Shown: positions 17,544 to 28,103 of the stretch, piece by piece
Numbering within the stretch: position 1 is the stretch's first letter
How the letters are laid out: every line of letters starts with the position of its first letter
Source of the DNA: Hyphomicrobium sp.
Lineage (GTDB): Bacteria; Pseudomonadota; Alphaproteobacteria; Rhizobiales; Hyphomicrobiaceae
Assembly (NCBI GenBank): GCA_003987725.1
Contig: RXJH01000004.1
Location: 62,001-126,000 of the forward strand
DNA length: 64,000 nucleotides
Direction of reading: 5' to 3'
Notes under the pieces: generated by a model
What the model was told of the DNA's origin: nothing
Seen by the model: the letters and a program-made list of their open reading frames with translations, nothing else
Databases searched by the model: none
Program-made: the position numbers and the translations under genes

Positions 17544-18509
17544 TTATCGCGCGATCGGCAGCGCTTCGTCGGTGCTCGTCTGCCAGACGCCTTGTGTGAC
17601 GGGCAACGGCGCACCGGTTGCCGTGGCGCTCTGGTATGCCTTCTCCGCCGGCGGGGACGGGCTGACCGACGTATTGACGGCGAAGCTTTGCGCATCAGGC
17701 ATCGCGGTTGTCGGCTCGAGCTTCACCATCTGCTTCAGATAAGCCGCGTTGGCGGATGCCGAATCGGTGTTGAGCACGCTCGTGGCGACGGATTTCGATT
17801 CGTCGTAGCGTCCCTGAAGGCCCAAGACGAGGGCGAGGTTTTCGCGGACCTTCGGTGTCGCGCCCGGCGCCGACACGGCCTGGCGGAGCAGGTCCTCCGC
17901 CTTCTTGGCGTCGCCGTTCATCGCGTAAGCCATCGCGAGGTTGTTCGTGACGGTCGGGTTGTTGGGCGAGAGCGTCAGCGCGCGCTCATAGAAGGGGATT
18001 GCCTCGGTATACTTGCCCTGCTTTGCCATGACCGTGCCGCGCGCCGAGACGATGCGCCAATCGGGCTTCGTCGGGTCGTCGGCCATCGTCAGCATCTGAT
18101 TGGCGACGCCGACCTGATCCAATTCCAGCGCCAGGCGGCCGTACTCGCCGGCGACTTCCTGGTCGCTGCCGTGGAGGAGGCTGACTTGTTGCAGGACGGC
18201 GAGGGCTTTCTGCTTTTCGCCGAGCGCCTTCAGGTTTTTGGCATAGTTGAGAGCCGGGCGAATCTCGGTCGGCTTTTTCGTGTATTCGTAGCCCCAGTAG
18301 TTGGTTGCCTTCTGCAACTCGTTTTGCGGCGACGAAGGCGTGGCGTCGGCTGTCTTGGTCGCGCTGTCCGGTTTCATGGCGATGCTCGGCAGGAGATCGG
18401 TCGACGCGGAGCACGCTCCGAGGAGCAAACTCGCGGAAAGTGCCGCGATGGTGCCCAGGCGGGCGGGCCGCAGCACTCGAAGCGAGAGGTGGCGCTCAAC
18501 ACGCGTCAT
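17544..18509 (-). CDS. tadD: TPR lipoprotein, TadD-like
   Basis: 321-residue lipoprotein: the signal peptide ends in LLLGAC (lipobox Cys33). From about residue 85 onward it consists of TPR-type helical repeats, for example KYTEAIPFYERALTLSPNNP and TVTNNLAMAYAMNGDAKKAE. This is the architecture of TadD/pilotin-like TPR lipoproteins of Flp systems, needed for secretin assembly. It faces tadC tail-to-tail with paired terminators, so it is transcribed separately from the rest of the locus. The C-terminal 60 residues are low-complexity Ser/Pro/Ala. Confidence 0.85.
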   Translation of the reverse strand: MTRVERHLSLRVLRPARLGTIAALSASLLLGACSASTDLLPSIAMKPDSATKTADATPSSPQNELQKATNYWGYEYTKKPTEIRPALNYAKNLKALGEKQKALAVLQQVSLLHGSDQEVAGEYGRLALELDQVGVANQMLTMADDPTKPDWRIVSARGTVMAKQGKYTEAIPFYERALTLSPNNPTVTNNLAMAYAMNGDAKKAEDLLRQAVSAPGATPKVRENLALVLGLQGRYDESKSVATSVLNTDSASANAAYLKQMVKLEPTTAMPDAQSFAVNTSVSPSPPAEKAYQSATATGAPLPVTQGVWQTSTDEALPIAR

Positions 18510-18720
18510 GAAAGTCTCCGTCGGGGAATGATTCGCTGGGTTACGCGCGAATCTGCGAGGCCGTCAGTTTCTGAGGCAGGCGTCAACAAACGCTTAAGTT
18601 TTGCCGGAGACCCGTATAAGCAGATGCATCTCTGGAAAACTGTGCTTCGGCCGCCGCGACAGTTGCAGCCGGCGCGCGATTTCAGCCAATAATTACAACG
18701 TGCAGCGGAGAGTGAGACGG

Positions 18721-20142
18721 ATGGTCGAGACGGCAGCCTGGGCAGCGGCGGAAACATTTGCACTTGGCGCTCAAGCCGCGGACGACATTCCCATTCATTT
18801 CGTCCCTGCCGACGGCGTCGACGCGATCGGCTCGCTTGACGATGTTCAGCGCGCCTGGCTCAAGGCGCAGAAGTTTACCGGCAACGCGAAACGCACGGTT
18901 CTTATTCCCGCCGCGGATGGAAAGATTGCTTCCGTCGCCTTCGGAATCGGCAACGGCCAACAGGGCGAGCCGAGCGGTCCCTCTGAACTGTTGGCCGGGC
19001 TTCTCAGTCCGGCGTTGCCTGCAGGCACCTACCGGTTCGCCTCGGAACTGGCCCATGATGAGCTTGCGGCTTTGGCCTGGTCTCTCGGCGCCTACTCGTT
19101 CTCGCGGTACAAGAACAAAGACAAGAACGGCGATCGCGCCAAGCTTCGGCTCGCGGGATCGGGCGCGGATCGCATCATCAACACGGCCGAAGCGGTTTGG
19201 CTCGGGCGGGATCTCATCAACACGCCAGCTTCCGACTTGGCGCCTGCCGACATCGAAGCTATCGCGCGCGTGCTCGCAGAACGTCACGGCGCCGAAATTT
19301 CGGTGACGACGGGGGACGATTTGCTGACGGCGAACTTTCCATTGATCCATGCCGTCGGGCGAGCCAGCCCGCGTCAGCCGCGTCTCATCGACATGAGCTG
19401 GGGACCGGCGGGCGCGCCGAAGATCACACTGGTCGGCAAGGGCATCACCTTCGATACCGGAGGTCTCGACATCAAGCCTGCGAGCGCCATGCTGCTGATG
19501 AAGAAGGACATGGGCGGCGCGGCGACGGCGCTGGCGCTCGCGCACATGATCATGGGGCAGGGGCTCAAATGCCGCCTGCGCGTGCTGATCCCGACGGCGG
19601 AAAATTCGGTTGGCGGCGATGCTTTCCGGCCGGGCGATGTGATCGCAAGCCGTCTCGGTCTCAGTGTCGAGATCGGCAACACGGATGCCGAAGGCCGCCT
19701 CGTGCTCGCGGACGCGCTGGCGCTCGCAGACGCCGACGAGCCTGACAGCATCTTCGTATTTGCAACACTGACCGGCGCGGCGCGCACGGCGCTCGGTCCC
19801 GATTTGCCCGCCTTCTTTACGAACGACGATGATCTCGCGCGGAGCCTGCCTCCGCTCGCGGCCTCGATAGGCGACCCGCTCTGGCATTTGCCGCTTTGGG
19901 AAGGTTACCGCCGCCACCTCGACAGTGACGTCGCCGATATTAACAACGTCTGGGAATCGCCGTTTGCAGGCGCCATCACCGCGGCGTTATTCTTGAAGCG
20001 CTTCGTGAGCAAGGCTCGCCGTTTCGCCCACTTCGACTTATATGGCTGGCGACCGGCGCCACGGCCCCTCGGTCCGAAAGGCGGGGAGCCGCACACGGCC
20101 CGCGCGGTGATGGAACAACTGAGGCGAGAGTTGACCTCGTGA
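18721..20142 (+). CDS. Leucyl aminopeptidase family (M17) protein
   Basis: 473-residue M17 metallopeptidase. The catalytic C-terminal domain shows VGKGITFDTGGLDIKPAS, MKKDMGGAATALALAH and the hallmark NTDAEGRLVLADALALAD, providing the Lys, Asp and Glu ligands of the two-zinc site. The N-terminal domain is shorter than in classical PepA. Such proteins release N-terminal residues from peptides in the cytoplasm. I start at the ATG following gagagtgagacgg; a longer frame upstream is not needed. The downstream NlpC/P60 gene overlaps it by 4 bases (GTGA), an arrangement suggesting coupled expression. Confidence 0.92.
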   Translation: MVETAAWAAAETFALGAQAADDIPIHFVPADGVDAIGSLDDVQRAWLKAQKFTGNAKRTVLIPAADGKIASVAFGIGNGQQGEPSGPSELLAGLLSPALPAGTYRFASELAHDELAALAWSLGAYSFSRYKNKDKNGDRAKLRLAGSGADRIINTAEAVWLGRDLINTPASDLAPADIEAIARVLAERHGAEISVTTGDDLLTANFPLIHAVGRASPRQPRLIDMSWGPAGAPKITLVGKGITFDTGGLDIKPASAMLLMKKDMGGAATALALAHMIMGQGLKCRLRVLIPTAENSVGGDAFRPGDVIASRLGLSVEIGNTDAEGRLVLADALALADADEPDSIFVFATLTGAARTALGPDLPAFFTNDDDLARSLPPLAASIGDPLWHLPLWEGYRRHLDSDVADINNVWESPFAGAITAALFLKRFVSKARRFAHFDLYGWRPAPRPLGPKGGEPHTARAVMEQLRRELTS

Positions 20143-21035
20143 ATACCGGAGTTTCGCAACGCCCCGCTGGCGCGCTCGATCCGCGCCGCAACGCTTTCCG
20201 TCCGGACCTCGCGGCGAAGTCGCTCGAAGGTGTGGTCCGCGCGGAGCGTTACGTTGCGGGCGAGGCAGCCTTCATCGTTCGCGCGACGGTGCCGCTCCGC
20301 AAACAGCCGGATCCCGCTCGCGGCTTCGAGACCGAAGCTCTGTTCGGCGAAAGCCTTACGGTTTTCGAGGAAAACAATGGCTGGGCCTGGGTTCAGCTCG
20401 CGCGCGACGGATACGTCGGGTATCTGCGCTCCGACACGATTGCGCGCGGGGTGACAAATCCCACGCATCGCGTCCAGACGCTCGGCACATTTCTTTACGG
20501 CGCGCCGGACATCAAGTCGGCGCCGATCATGCATCTGCCGATGAATGCTCCGATCGCCGCACGCAGTGGCGACGAGCGGTTTCTCGAACTCGAGGGCGGC
20601 GGATTCATCTACGCGCGGCATGCGGCTCCGAGAGACCGCTTCGCGCGCGACTATGCGGAAATCGCCGAGCGCTTCATCGGCACGCCTTACCTTTGGGGAG
20701 GCCGCACGCGCGTTGGGATCGATTGCTCGGGCCTCGTGCAGACGGCGCTTCACGCGGGGGGCATTCCGGCGCCGCGCGACAGCGACATGCAGCAGGCCGA
20801 GCTTGGCGGCAACGTGCTCGTCTCAGAGGATCTCGAGGGTTTGGCGCGCGGCGATCTCATCTTCTGGAAAGGGCATGTCGGCATCATGCTCGACGGTGTA
20901 ATGATGGTTCATGCCAACGCCTATCACATGCTGGTTGCGGTCGAGCCGTTGTCGGAGGCGGCGCGGAGAATTGCCAAAACGGGCAGCCATATTTCCGCGA
21001 TCAAGCGTCTCTCTGGGCACGCACCGGCTTACTAG
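20139..21035 (+). CDS. NlpC/P60 family hydrolase with SH3-like domain
   Basis: 298-residue protein. The first part (about residues 45-150) is SH3-like: LRKQPDPARGFETEALFGE, then ENNGWAWVQLARDGYVGYL. The C-terminal NlpC/P60 domain carries the cysteine motif RVGIDCSGLVQTALHAGG (Cys near residue 201) and the histidine motif WKGHVGIMLDG with a following HANAYHM. The family cleaves gamma-D-glutamyl-meso-diaminopimelate bonds in peptidoglycan peptides. No signal peptide is visible, so it probably works in the cytoplasm on recycled muropeptides, which fits coupling with an aminopeptidase. The start is GTG inside the aminopeptidase end. Confidence 0.92.
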   Translation: MNTGVSQRPAGALDPRRNAFRPDLAAKSLEGVVRAERYVAGEAAFIVRATVPLRKQPDPARGFETEALFGESLTVFEENNGWAWVQLARDGYVGYLRSDTIARGVTNPTHRVQTLGTFLYGAPDIKSAPIMHLPMNAPIAARSGDERFLELEGGGFIYARHAAPRDRFARDYAEIAERFIGTPYLWGGRTRVGIDCSGLVQTALHAGGIPAPRDSDMQQAELGGNVLVSEDLEGLARGDLIFWKGHVGIMLDGVMMVHANAYHMLVAVEPLSEAARRIAKTGSHISAIKRLSGHAPAY

Positions 21036-21047
21036 TCATCGGGACCG

Positions 21048-21497
21048 TCAGCGGCGATACGGCAGGAAGCGCCGCGTGCGCCACTCTTCGGCCGCGGTCG
21101 CTCGGGCGACCCGGCGGTCGCCGATCCAGTCCCAGCCAGGGGCGAGCTCGACACGCGTCGCGATACCGACGAGCGCATCCGTCATGGTGTTGTACATTTC
21201 GATCTTGTCGACGCGCCCGGCCTCGATCGCCCGCACGAGCGCGGGAAAGATGTCAAAGCGTTCAATCGGGCGATCATCGTAGGTTTCCGCTGCGAGCTTC
21301 AGACCGAATTTCTGATCGGACCTGATCATCAGCTCGAAGGCACAGGCGAGATCCTCGTTCGGAACGACGGCGATCCGCCAATAGCGATCGGAGGCTGCGA
21401 TGCCGACGTCGGCACAGTCGCGGATCGTGGCTGCCCATCTCTCGATATCGACAAGCGTCGCTTCGAGGCGGTCTCGGAATACGTCATCGGAAAGCAT
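21048..21497 (-). CDS. Conserved hypothetical protein, unknown function
   Basis: 149-residue soluble protein that I do not recognise. It is mixed alpha/beta in appearance, with a central segment KFGLKLAAETYDDRPIERFD and a tail rich in Arg and Trp (WDWIGDRR, EEWRTRRFLPYRR). No signal peptide or membrane segment is seen. Codon use matches its neighbours. It ends 12 bases from the convergent NlpC/P60 gene and lies 85 bases downstream of the glutathione transferase gene on the same strand, so it may be the last gene of the long leftward yej unit. Confidence 0.6.
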   Translation of the reverse strand: MLSDDVFRDRLEATLVDIERWAATIRDCADVGIAASDRYWRIAVVPNEDLACAFELMIRSDQKFGLKLAAETYDDRPIERFDIFPALVRAIEAGRVDKIEMYNTMTDALVGIATRVELAPGWDWIGDRRVARATAAEEWRTRRFLPYRR

Positions 21498-21582
21498 CGA
21501 GGAATCCCGCGATCAGCGATTCGGAGGCTGCAGGATAGCTTATCCATCAGTCTCCGAAACCGGCTGCGCGAGGCGATCCTGT

Positions 21583-22215
21583 TCAGGATGCGAGCGCCTT
21601 GACGAGTTCTTCGTCCTTCGCCAGAGCGCTTTTGAACGCCGGGCGGCTCGTCAGACGCTCGATATAGCTCGAGAATTCGGGCTTTTCGGGCAGCAGCTTG
21701 AACAGCGTCATCCAGCGGACGGCTGAGCCGATTACGACGTCTGCGGCAGAGAATCGATCACCAAGAATGAAGGGACCCTTGCCGACCGCCCCGAGTAGCG
21801 CGTTGACCGTGTCGTCGTAGGTTCCGTAGCTCAGCGACGATGCCATCGACGGCTCGATCTTGCGCCAATGGTCCGTAATCGCGGGTTCGATGGCACCGTG
21901 ATTGAAAACGATCCATCGGAGATAGGTTCCTCGCGCGGTATCGCCGATGGGCGGCGCGAGCTTCGCTTCCGGGAAGAGATCTGCGAGATAAATCGCAATG
22001 GCGCCAACTTCCGTGACCGGAATTCCGCCGTGTGTGATGGCGGGGACTTTTCCCATCGGGTTGATAGCGAGATATTCCGGCGTCTTATGCTCGCCCTTCT
22101 TCATGTTGAGCACTTTGAGCTCGTGGGGCGGCGAGCCGAGCTCTTCGAGAAGCCAGCGGATAGCGAAGGATCGCGTTTGGGGTGCGTGATAGTGAACGAG
22201 CTTGGGCGTTGACAT
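21583..22215 (-). CDS. Glutathione S-transferase family protein
   Basis: 210-residue GST. The N-terminal thioredoxin-like domain (residues 1-80) includes KLVHYHAPQTRSFAIRWLLEE, MGKVPAITHGG with the cis-proline, and ITEVGAI-type TEVGAIAIYLAD glutathione-contact region. An all-helical C-terminal domain follows, with FILGDRFSAADVVIGSAVRW, the conserved N-capping Asp motif. The start has a strong ribosome-binding site (aggagg) that sits at the yejF stop, so it is coupled to the transporter operon. Substrate is not predictable. Confidence 0.92.
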   Translation of the reverse strand: MSTPKLVHYHAPQTRSFAIRWLLEELGSPPHELKVLNMKKGEHKTPEYLAINPMGKVPAITHGGIPVTEVGAIAIYLADLFPEAKLAPPIGDTARGTYLRWIVFNHGAIEPAITDHWRKIEPSMASSLSYGTYDDTVNALLGAVGKGPFILGDRFSAADVVIGSAVRWMTLFKLLPEKPEFSSYIERLTSRPAFKSALAKDEELVKALAS

Positions 22216-22229
22216 CGTCGGCCTCCTTT

Positions 22230-23860
<1,631 letters not shown>

Positions 23861-23861
<1 letters not shown>

Positions 23862-25081
23862 CAACTCTTGCCTCTGAATGTCTTGCGCGGATCGAGCGCG
23901 TCGCGCACGGCTTCGCCCATGAAGATCGCGAGCGACAGGATGATGGAGACGGCAATGAAGCCCGAGATGCCGAGCCAAGGCGCTTCGAGGTGCTTCTTAC
24001 CCTGGAGAAGCAGCTCGCCGAGCGACGGCGAGCCGGGCGGCATGCCGAGCCCCAGGAAGTCGAGCGCGGTCAGCGCCGCGATCCCGCCCGAAAGCTTGAA
24101 AGGGAGGAAGGTCAGCGTCGCCACGGCGGCGTTCGGCAGCAGGTGCTTGAACATGATCTGCCAGTCGGAAAGCCCGAGCGCGCGCGCGGCGCGAACGTAT
24201 TCCAGGTTCCGGCCACGCAGAAACTCGGCGCGGACGAGGCCGACGAGAGAGGTCCAGCTGAAGATCATCAGGATGCCGAGCAGCGTCCAGAATCCCGGAA
24301 TGAAGAGGGACGAAATGATCAGCAACACGAACAGCTCGGGGATCGAATTCCAGATTTCGAGGAGGCGCTGGAAGATGAGGTCGACGCGGCCGCCAAAATA
24401 GCCCTGCACGGCGCCCGCGAGAATGCCGACGGCTGAGGAGACGACAGTCAGGATAAGGCCGAACAGCACCGATATGCGGAAGCCGTAGATCACACGCGCA
24501 AGCACATCGCGGCCTTGGTCATCGAGGCCGAGCCAATTGGTGTTTCCAAATTCTTCGTAGCGCGGCACCTGATCGGCGGGGGCATCGCAGAGCTTGAGCT
24601 TTGTCGCCCACGGTGGCGGCGCGGGATAGCCGAGGCAGACGCCGTTGTCGCCGATGCGGCCCGGATAATCCTTGTTGATCGTCGAATAGGAATAGCGGAT
24701 CGGCGGCCAGAGCATCCAGCCGTTGGCGTTGATCTCGTTGGCGATGTCGGGTGTCCGGTAGTCGGTCACGGCGAGGAAGCCGCCGAACTTCTCTTCCGGA
24801 TAATCGACGAGAACCGGGAACAGGATTTCGCCCTTGTAGCTGGCGATCAGCGGACGGTCGTTGGCGATGAACTCAGCGAACAGCGAGCCGACGAACAGGG
24901 CCGTGAAAATGATGAACGAGCGGTAGCCGATCTTGTGGGCTTTGAAGCGTTCCCAGCGGCGGCGATTGACCGGTGAGAGGTGGAAGCGCCGACGCAACCT
25001 TGCCAAGAGCGATGTTGTGGGCTTCGCGGCCGGAGCAACGGTGGCGTCTGACGCGCGTTCGGTTCGCTGGTCCATCGTCAT
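23861..25081 (-). CDS. yejE: Peptide ABC transporter permease YejE
   Basis: 406-residue inner-membrane permease. After a basic N-terminus (RLRRRFHLSPVNRRRWERFK) comes TM1 and a large periplasmic loop with the YejE features (FGGFLAVTDYRTPD, MLWPPIRYSYSTI, GNTNWLGLDDQGRDVLARV). The BPD-type permease core follows with the EAA-loop segment (AARALGLSDWQIMFKHLLPNA). It has about six membrane helices. It overlaps yejB by 4 bases upstream and yejF by one base downstream. Confidence 0.95.
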
Positions 25082-26199
25082 ACCTCGCGCGTCTCGAAGT
25101 CGATGCGCGGATCGACAAGGGTGTACACGAAGTCCGACAGGATGCCGACGAAGAGGCCGACGAGCGAGAAGATATAAAGCGATGCGAAGACGACGGGATA
25201 GTCGCGCTTCTCGATGCTTTCGAACGAAAGGAGCCCGAGCCCATCAAGCGAGAATATCGTCTCGATCAGCAAGGCGCCTGAGAAGAACGCGCTGATGAAG
25301 GCTGACGGGAAGCCCGAGATGACGAGCAGCATGGCGTTCCGGAAGACGTGTCCGTACAGAACCTGGTTCTCGGTCAGGCCCTTGGCGCGCGCCGCGACGA
25401 CATATTGTTTGCGGATCTCGTCGAGGAACGAGTTCTTCGTCAGGAACGTCATCGCGGTGAAGGAGCCGACGGCCATCGCGATCATCGGCAGCACGAGGTG
25501 CCAGAGATAGTCGGTGATTTTTCCGAACCACGACAGCTGATCCCAGTGGTCGGAGAACAAGCCCCGCGACGGGAACCACTGGAAGAACGACGAGCCCGCG
25601 AAAAGAATGAGCAGCAGAACGGCAAATAGAAAGCCCGGGATCGCGTAGCCGATGACGAGCACGGCGCTCGACCAGGTATCGAACTGCTCGCCGTCCTTCA
25701 CGGCCTTGCGAATGCCGAGCGGGATCGAGATCAGATACGTCAGCAGCGTCATCCATATGCCGAGCGAGATCGAGACCGGCAGCTTCTCCTTGATGAGGTC
25801 CAAGACCGAGACGTCGCGGAAATAGCTCTTGCCGAAATCGAACGTCAGGAAGTTCTTCATCATGATGTAGAAGCGTTCGTAGGCGGGCTTATCGAAGCCG
25901 AACTGCTTCTCGAGACTCTTGATGAAAGCCGGGTCGAGGCCTTGGGCGCCGCGATACTTCGATGTGATGGAGTCGCCACCGCCGACACCGAGTTGGTTGC
26001 TCATGGCGCCGCCGCCAAGCGTGTCGCCGCCACCGCCGCCCATGCGGCTGACGATCGACGACGATTGCCCCGTCAACTCGGCGATCATGCGCTCGACGGG
26101 TCCGCCCGGGGCGAACTGAATGATGATGAACGAGAACAGCATGATCCCGAAGAGCGTCGGGATCACCAGCAGCAATCGCTTTAAAAGATAAACAGCCAT
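25078..26199 (-). CDS. yejB: Peptide ABC transporter permease YejB
   Basis: 373-residue permease beginning MAVYLLKRLLLVIPTLFGI, the classic DppB-like start. The EAA loop reads VVAARAKGLTENQVLYGHVF and the protein ends in the family motif LVDPRIDFE. A Gly-rich insert of about 30 residues follows TM1 (MGGGGGDTLGGGAMSNQLG), a position where YejB proteins have variable Gly-rich sequence. Adjacent genes overlap on both sides, so the operon is tightly coupled. Confidence 0.95.
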   Translation of the reverse strand: MAVYLLKRLLLVIPTLFGIMLFSFIIIQFAPGGPVERMIAELTGQSSSIVSRMGGGGGDTLGGGAMSNQLGVGGGDSITSKYRGAQGLDPAFIKSLEKQFGFDKPAYERFYIMMKNFLTFDFGKSYFRDVSVLDLIKEKLPVSISLGIWMTLLTYLISIPLGIRKAVKDGEQFDTWSSAVLVIGYAIPGFLFAVLLLILFAGSSFFQWFPSRGLFSDHWDQLSWFGKITDYLWHLVLPMIAMAVGSFTAMTFLTKNSFLDEIRKQYVVAARAKGLTENQVLYGHVFRNAMLLVISGFPSAFISAFFSGALLIETIFSLDGLGLLSFESIEKRDYPVVFASLYIFSLVGLFVGILSDFVYTLVDPRIDFETREV

Positions 26200-28103
26200 C
26201 AGGGCGTTGCCGGTTGTTCCTGAGATTGTGCCGCCGGCTTGCCGGAGCTTAGCGCCGCGGCCTTTGCCGGATCATACCACCACGTGTCCAGAATGCCCGC
26301 ATCATACTTGGGCTGAACAGCGGGGCGCGAATACTTATTCCAATACGCAACCGCGTACGACGCCTTATACCAGTGGGGTACCCAATAATGACCTGCACGG
26401 AGCACACGATCAATGGCGCGCGTCGCTGTGACCAGTTCGGCGCGTGATTTCGCTGCGACAACCTTGTCGATAAGCGCATCGATAACGGGATCGGAAATGC
26501 CGGCGAGGTTGAATGAGCCGTCCGTTTTGGCCGCTTCCGAGCCCCAATAGCTGCGCATTTCGATACCGGGCGTCAGGCGCAACGAGTAGCGCTGGGTCGT
26601 TGCATCGAAATCGAAGGCCTTCACGCGCCGCTCGTATTGAGACGGATCAACGAGACGCCACGTGGCTTCGACGCCGATCTTGCGTAGATTTTCAGTGTAG
26701 GGAACGGTTATGCGCTCGAACATCGCCTCGTAGTCGAGGAATTCGATGGTTAGCCGCTCGCCTTTGTCGTTATGCAGGTAGCTATCGGGGCCCGGTTTCC
26801 AGCCGGCGGCGATCAGAAGGTCGCGGGCCTTTTTCAAATTGTCGCGGTTGTTACCGCTCCCGTCCGTCACGGGCGGCAGATAGGGCTCGCCGAAGACTTC
26901 AGGCGACAGCTTATCCTTGTAGGGTTCGAGCAGCGCCAGCTCTTCAGGGCTCGGCTTCCCGGTCGCCTTCATGTCGGTGTTGTCGAAGTAGCTCGTCGTG
27001 CGCGTGTAGAGCCCGTAGAACAGCTTCTTGTTCGACCATTCGAAATCGAACACGAGATCGAGCGCTTGGCGGACGCGCGGATCCTTGAACTTATCGCGGC
27101 GGGTGTTGAGGAAGTAGCCCTGCGCTCCCGACGGGCGATCGTCCGGCAGCGACACCTTCAGCAGGCGGCCTTCGGCGACGGCGGGGATGTTGTAGCCAGT
27201 TGCCCAGGAGACGCTGGAGAATTCCTCGCGGAGGTCGATGTTGCCGGATTTCACGGCTTCGAGCTCGACGTTCCTATCGCGATAATAGTCATAGCGGATC
27301 TCGTCGAGGTTATAGCGGCCCTTGTTTACGGGCAGATCCTTCGCCCAATAATCCTCGCGCCGCGTATAGGTGATGTCGGTGCCGGGATTGAAGTTCTTGA
27401 TCTTGTAGGGGCCCGATCCGAGCGGCGGCTTCAGCGACGTCTCTTCGAACAGCTGCGTCGTGTAATAGGCTTTCGAGAGCACCGGCAGTTGCGCGACGAT
27501 GATCGGCAGATCACGCACCAATGTGCCTTTGAACGTGTAGCGCACCGTTTCGGGATCGAGCGCTTCCGCTGACACGACATCGTGTAAGGTCATCGCAATT
27601 GCCGGATGACCTTTTTCCTTCAGGAGGCCGAAGGTGAAGGCCACGTCCTCGGCGGTCAGCTGCGAGCCGTCGGAGAATTTCGCCTCGGGGCGCAGCTTGA
27701 ACGTTACCGACATGCCGTCCGGCGCGACATCGGCCGATTTGGCGATGAGACCGTAGACGGCGTCTGGCTCGTCCTGCGCACGCACCATCAAGGCATCGAA
27801 CAGGAGATCGAGTCCCTGCGCGGCGTCGCCCTTCAGGATGAATTGATTCAACGTGTCGAACGTGTTGGCGCCGCCGGTTCCCATCGTCACCATGCGGCCG
27901 CCTTTCGGCGCGTCGGCGTTGACGTAGTCGAAGTGCTTAAAGTCCGCGGGATACTTCAATTCCCCGAAGACGGAGAGGCCGTGGCGTGGCTCCGCCGACG
28001 CGATTGCTCCGTGTGCGGCGGAGAACAGCAGCGCCAACGCGGCGGCAAGCGTCACTTTGGTGGTCGTCGTCTTTGATATGGACCGAGAGCCGAGCACGGT
28101 CAT
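26199..28103 (-). CDS. yejA: Extracellular solute-binding protein, YejA-like (second copy)
   Basis: 634-residue family 5 (DppA/OppA-type) periplasmic binding protein. An export signal (LAAALALLFSAAHGAIASA) is followed by HGLSVFGELKYPADFKHFDY, typical of the YejA branch. Later come GPYKIKNFNPGTDITYTRREDYWAKDLP and the Asn/Arg-rich C-terminal lobe. It binds peptides for YejBEF. Its stop abuts the yejB start (shared base), and its own start overlaps the stop of another family 5 binding protein by 4 bases. The two are clearly paralogous. Confidence 0.93.
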   Translation of the reverse strand: MTVLGSRSISKTTTTKVTLAAALALLFSAAHGAIASAEPRHGLSVFGELKYPADFKHFDYVNADAPKGGRMVTMGTGGANTFDTLNQFILKGDAAQGLDLLFDALMVRAQDEPDAVYGLIAKSADVAPDGMSVTFKLRPEAKFSDGSQLTAEDVAFTFGLLKEKGHPAIAMTLHDVVSAEALDPETVRYTFKGTLVRDLPIIVAQLPVLSKAYYTTQLFEETSLKPPLGSGPYKIKNFNPGTDITYTRREDYWAKDLPVNKGRYNLDEIRYDYYRDRNVELEAVKSGNIDLREEFSSVSWATGYNIPAVAEGRLLKVSLPDDRPSGAQGYFLNTRRDKFKDPRVRQALDLVFDFEWSNKKLFYGLYTRTTSYFDNTDMKATGKPSPEELALLEPYKDKLSPEVFGEPYLPPVTDGSGNNRDNLKKARDLLIAAGWKPGPDSYLHNDKGERLTIEFLDYEAMFERITVPYTENLRKIGVEATWRLVDPSQYERRVKAFDFDATTQRYSLRLTPGIEMRSYWGSEAAKTDGSFNLAGISDPVIDALIDKVVAAKSRAELVTATRAIDRVLRAGHYWVPHWYKASYAVAYWNKYSRPAVQPKYDAGILDTWWYDPAKAAALSSGKPAAQSQEQPATP

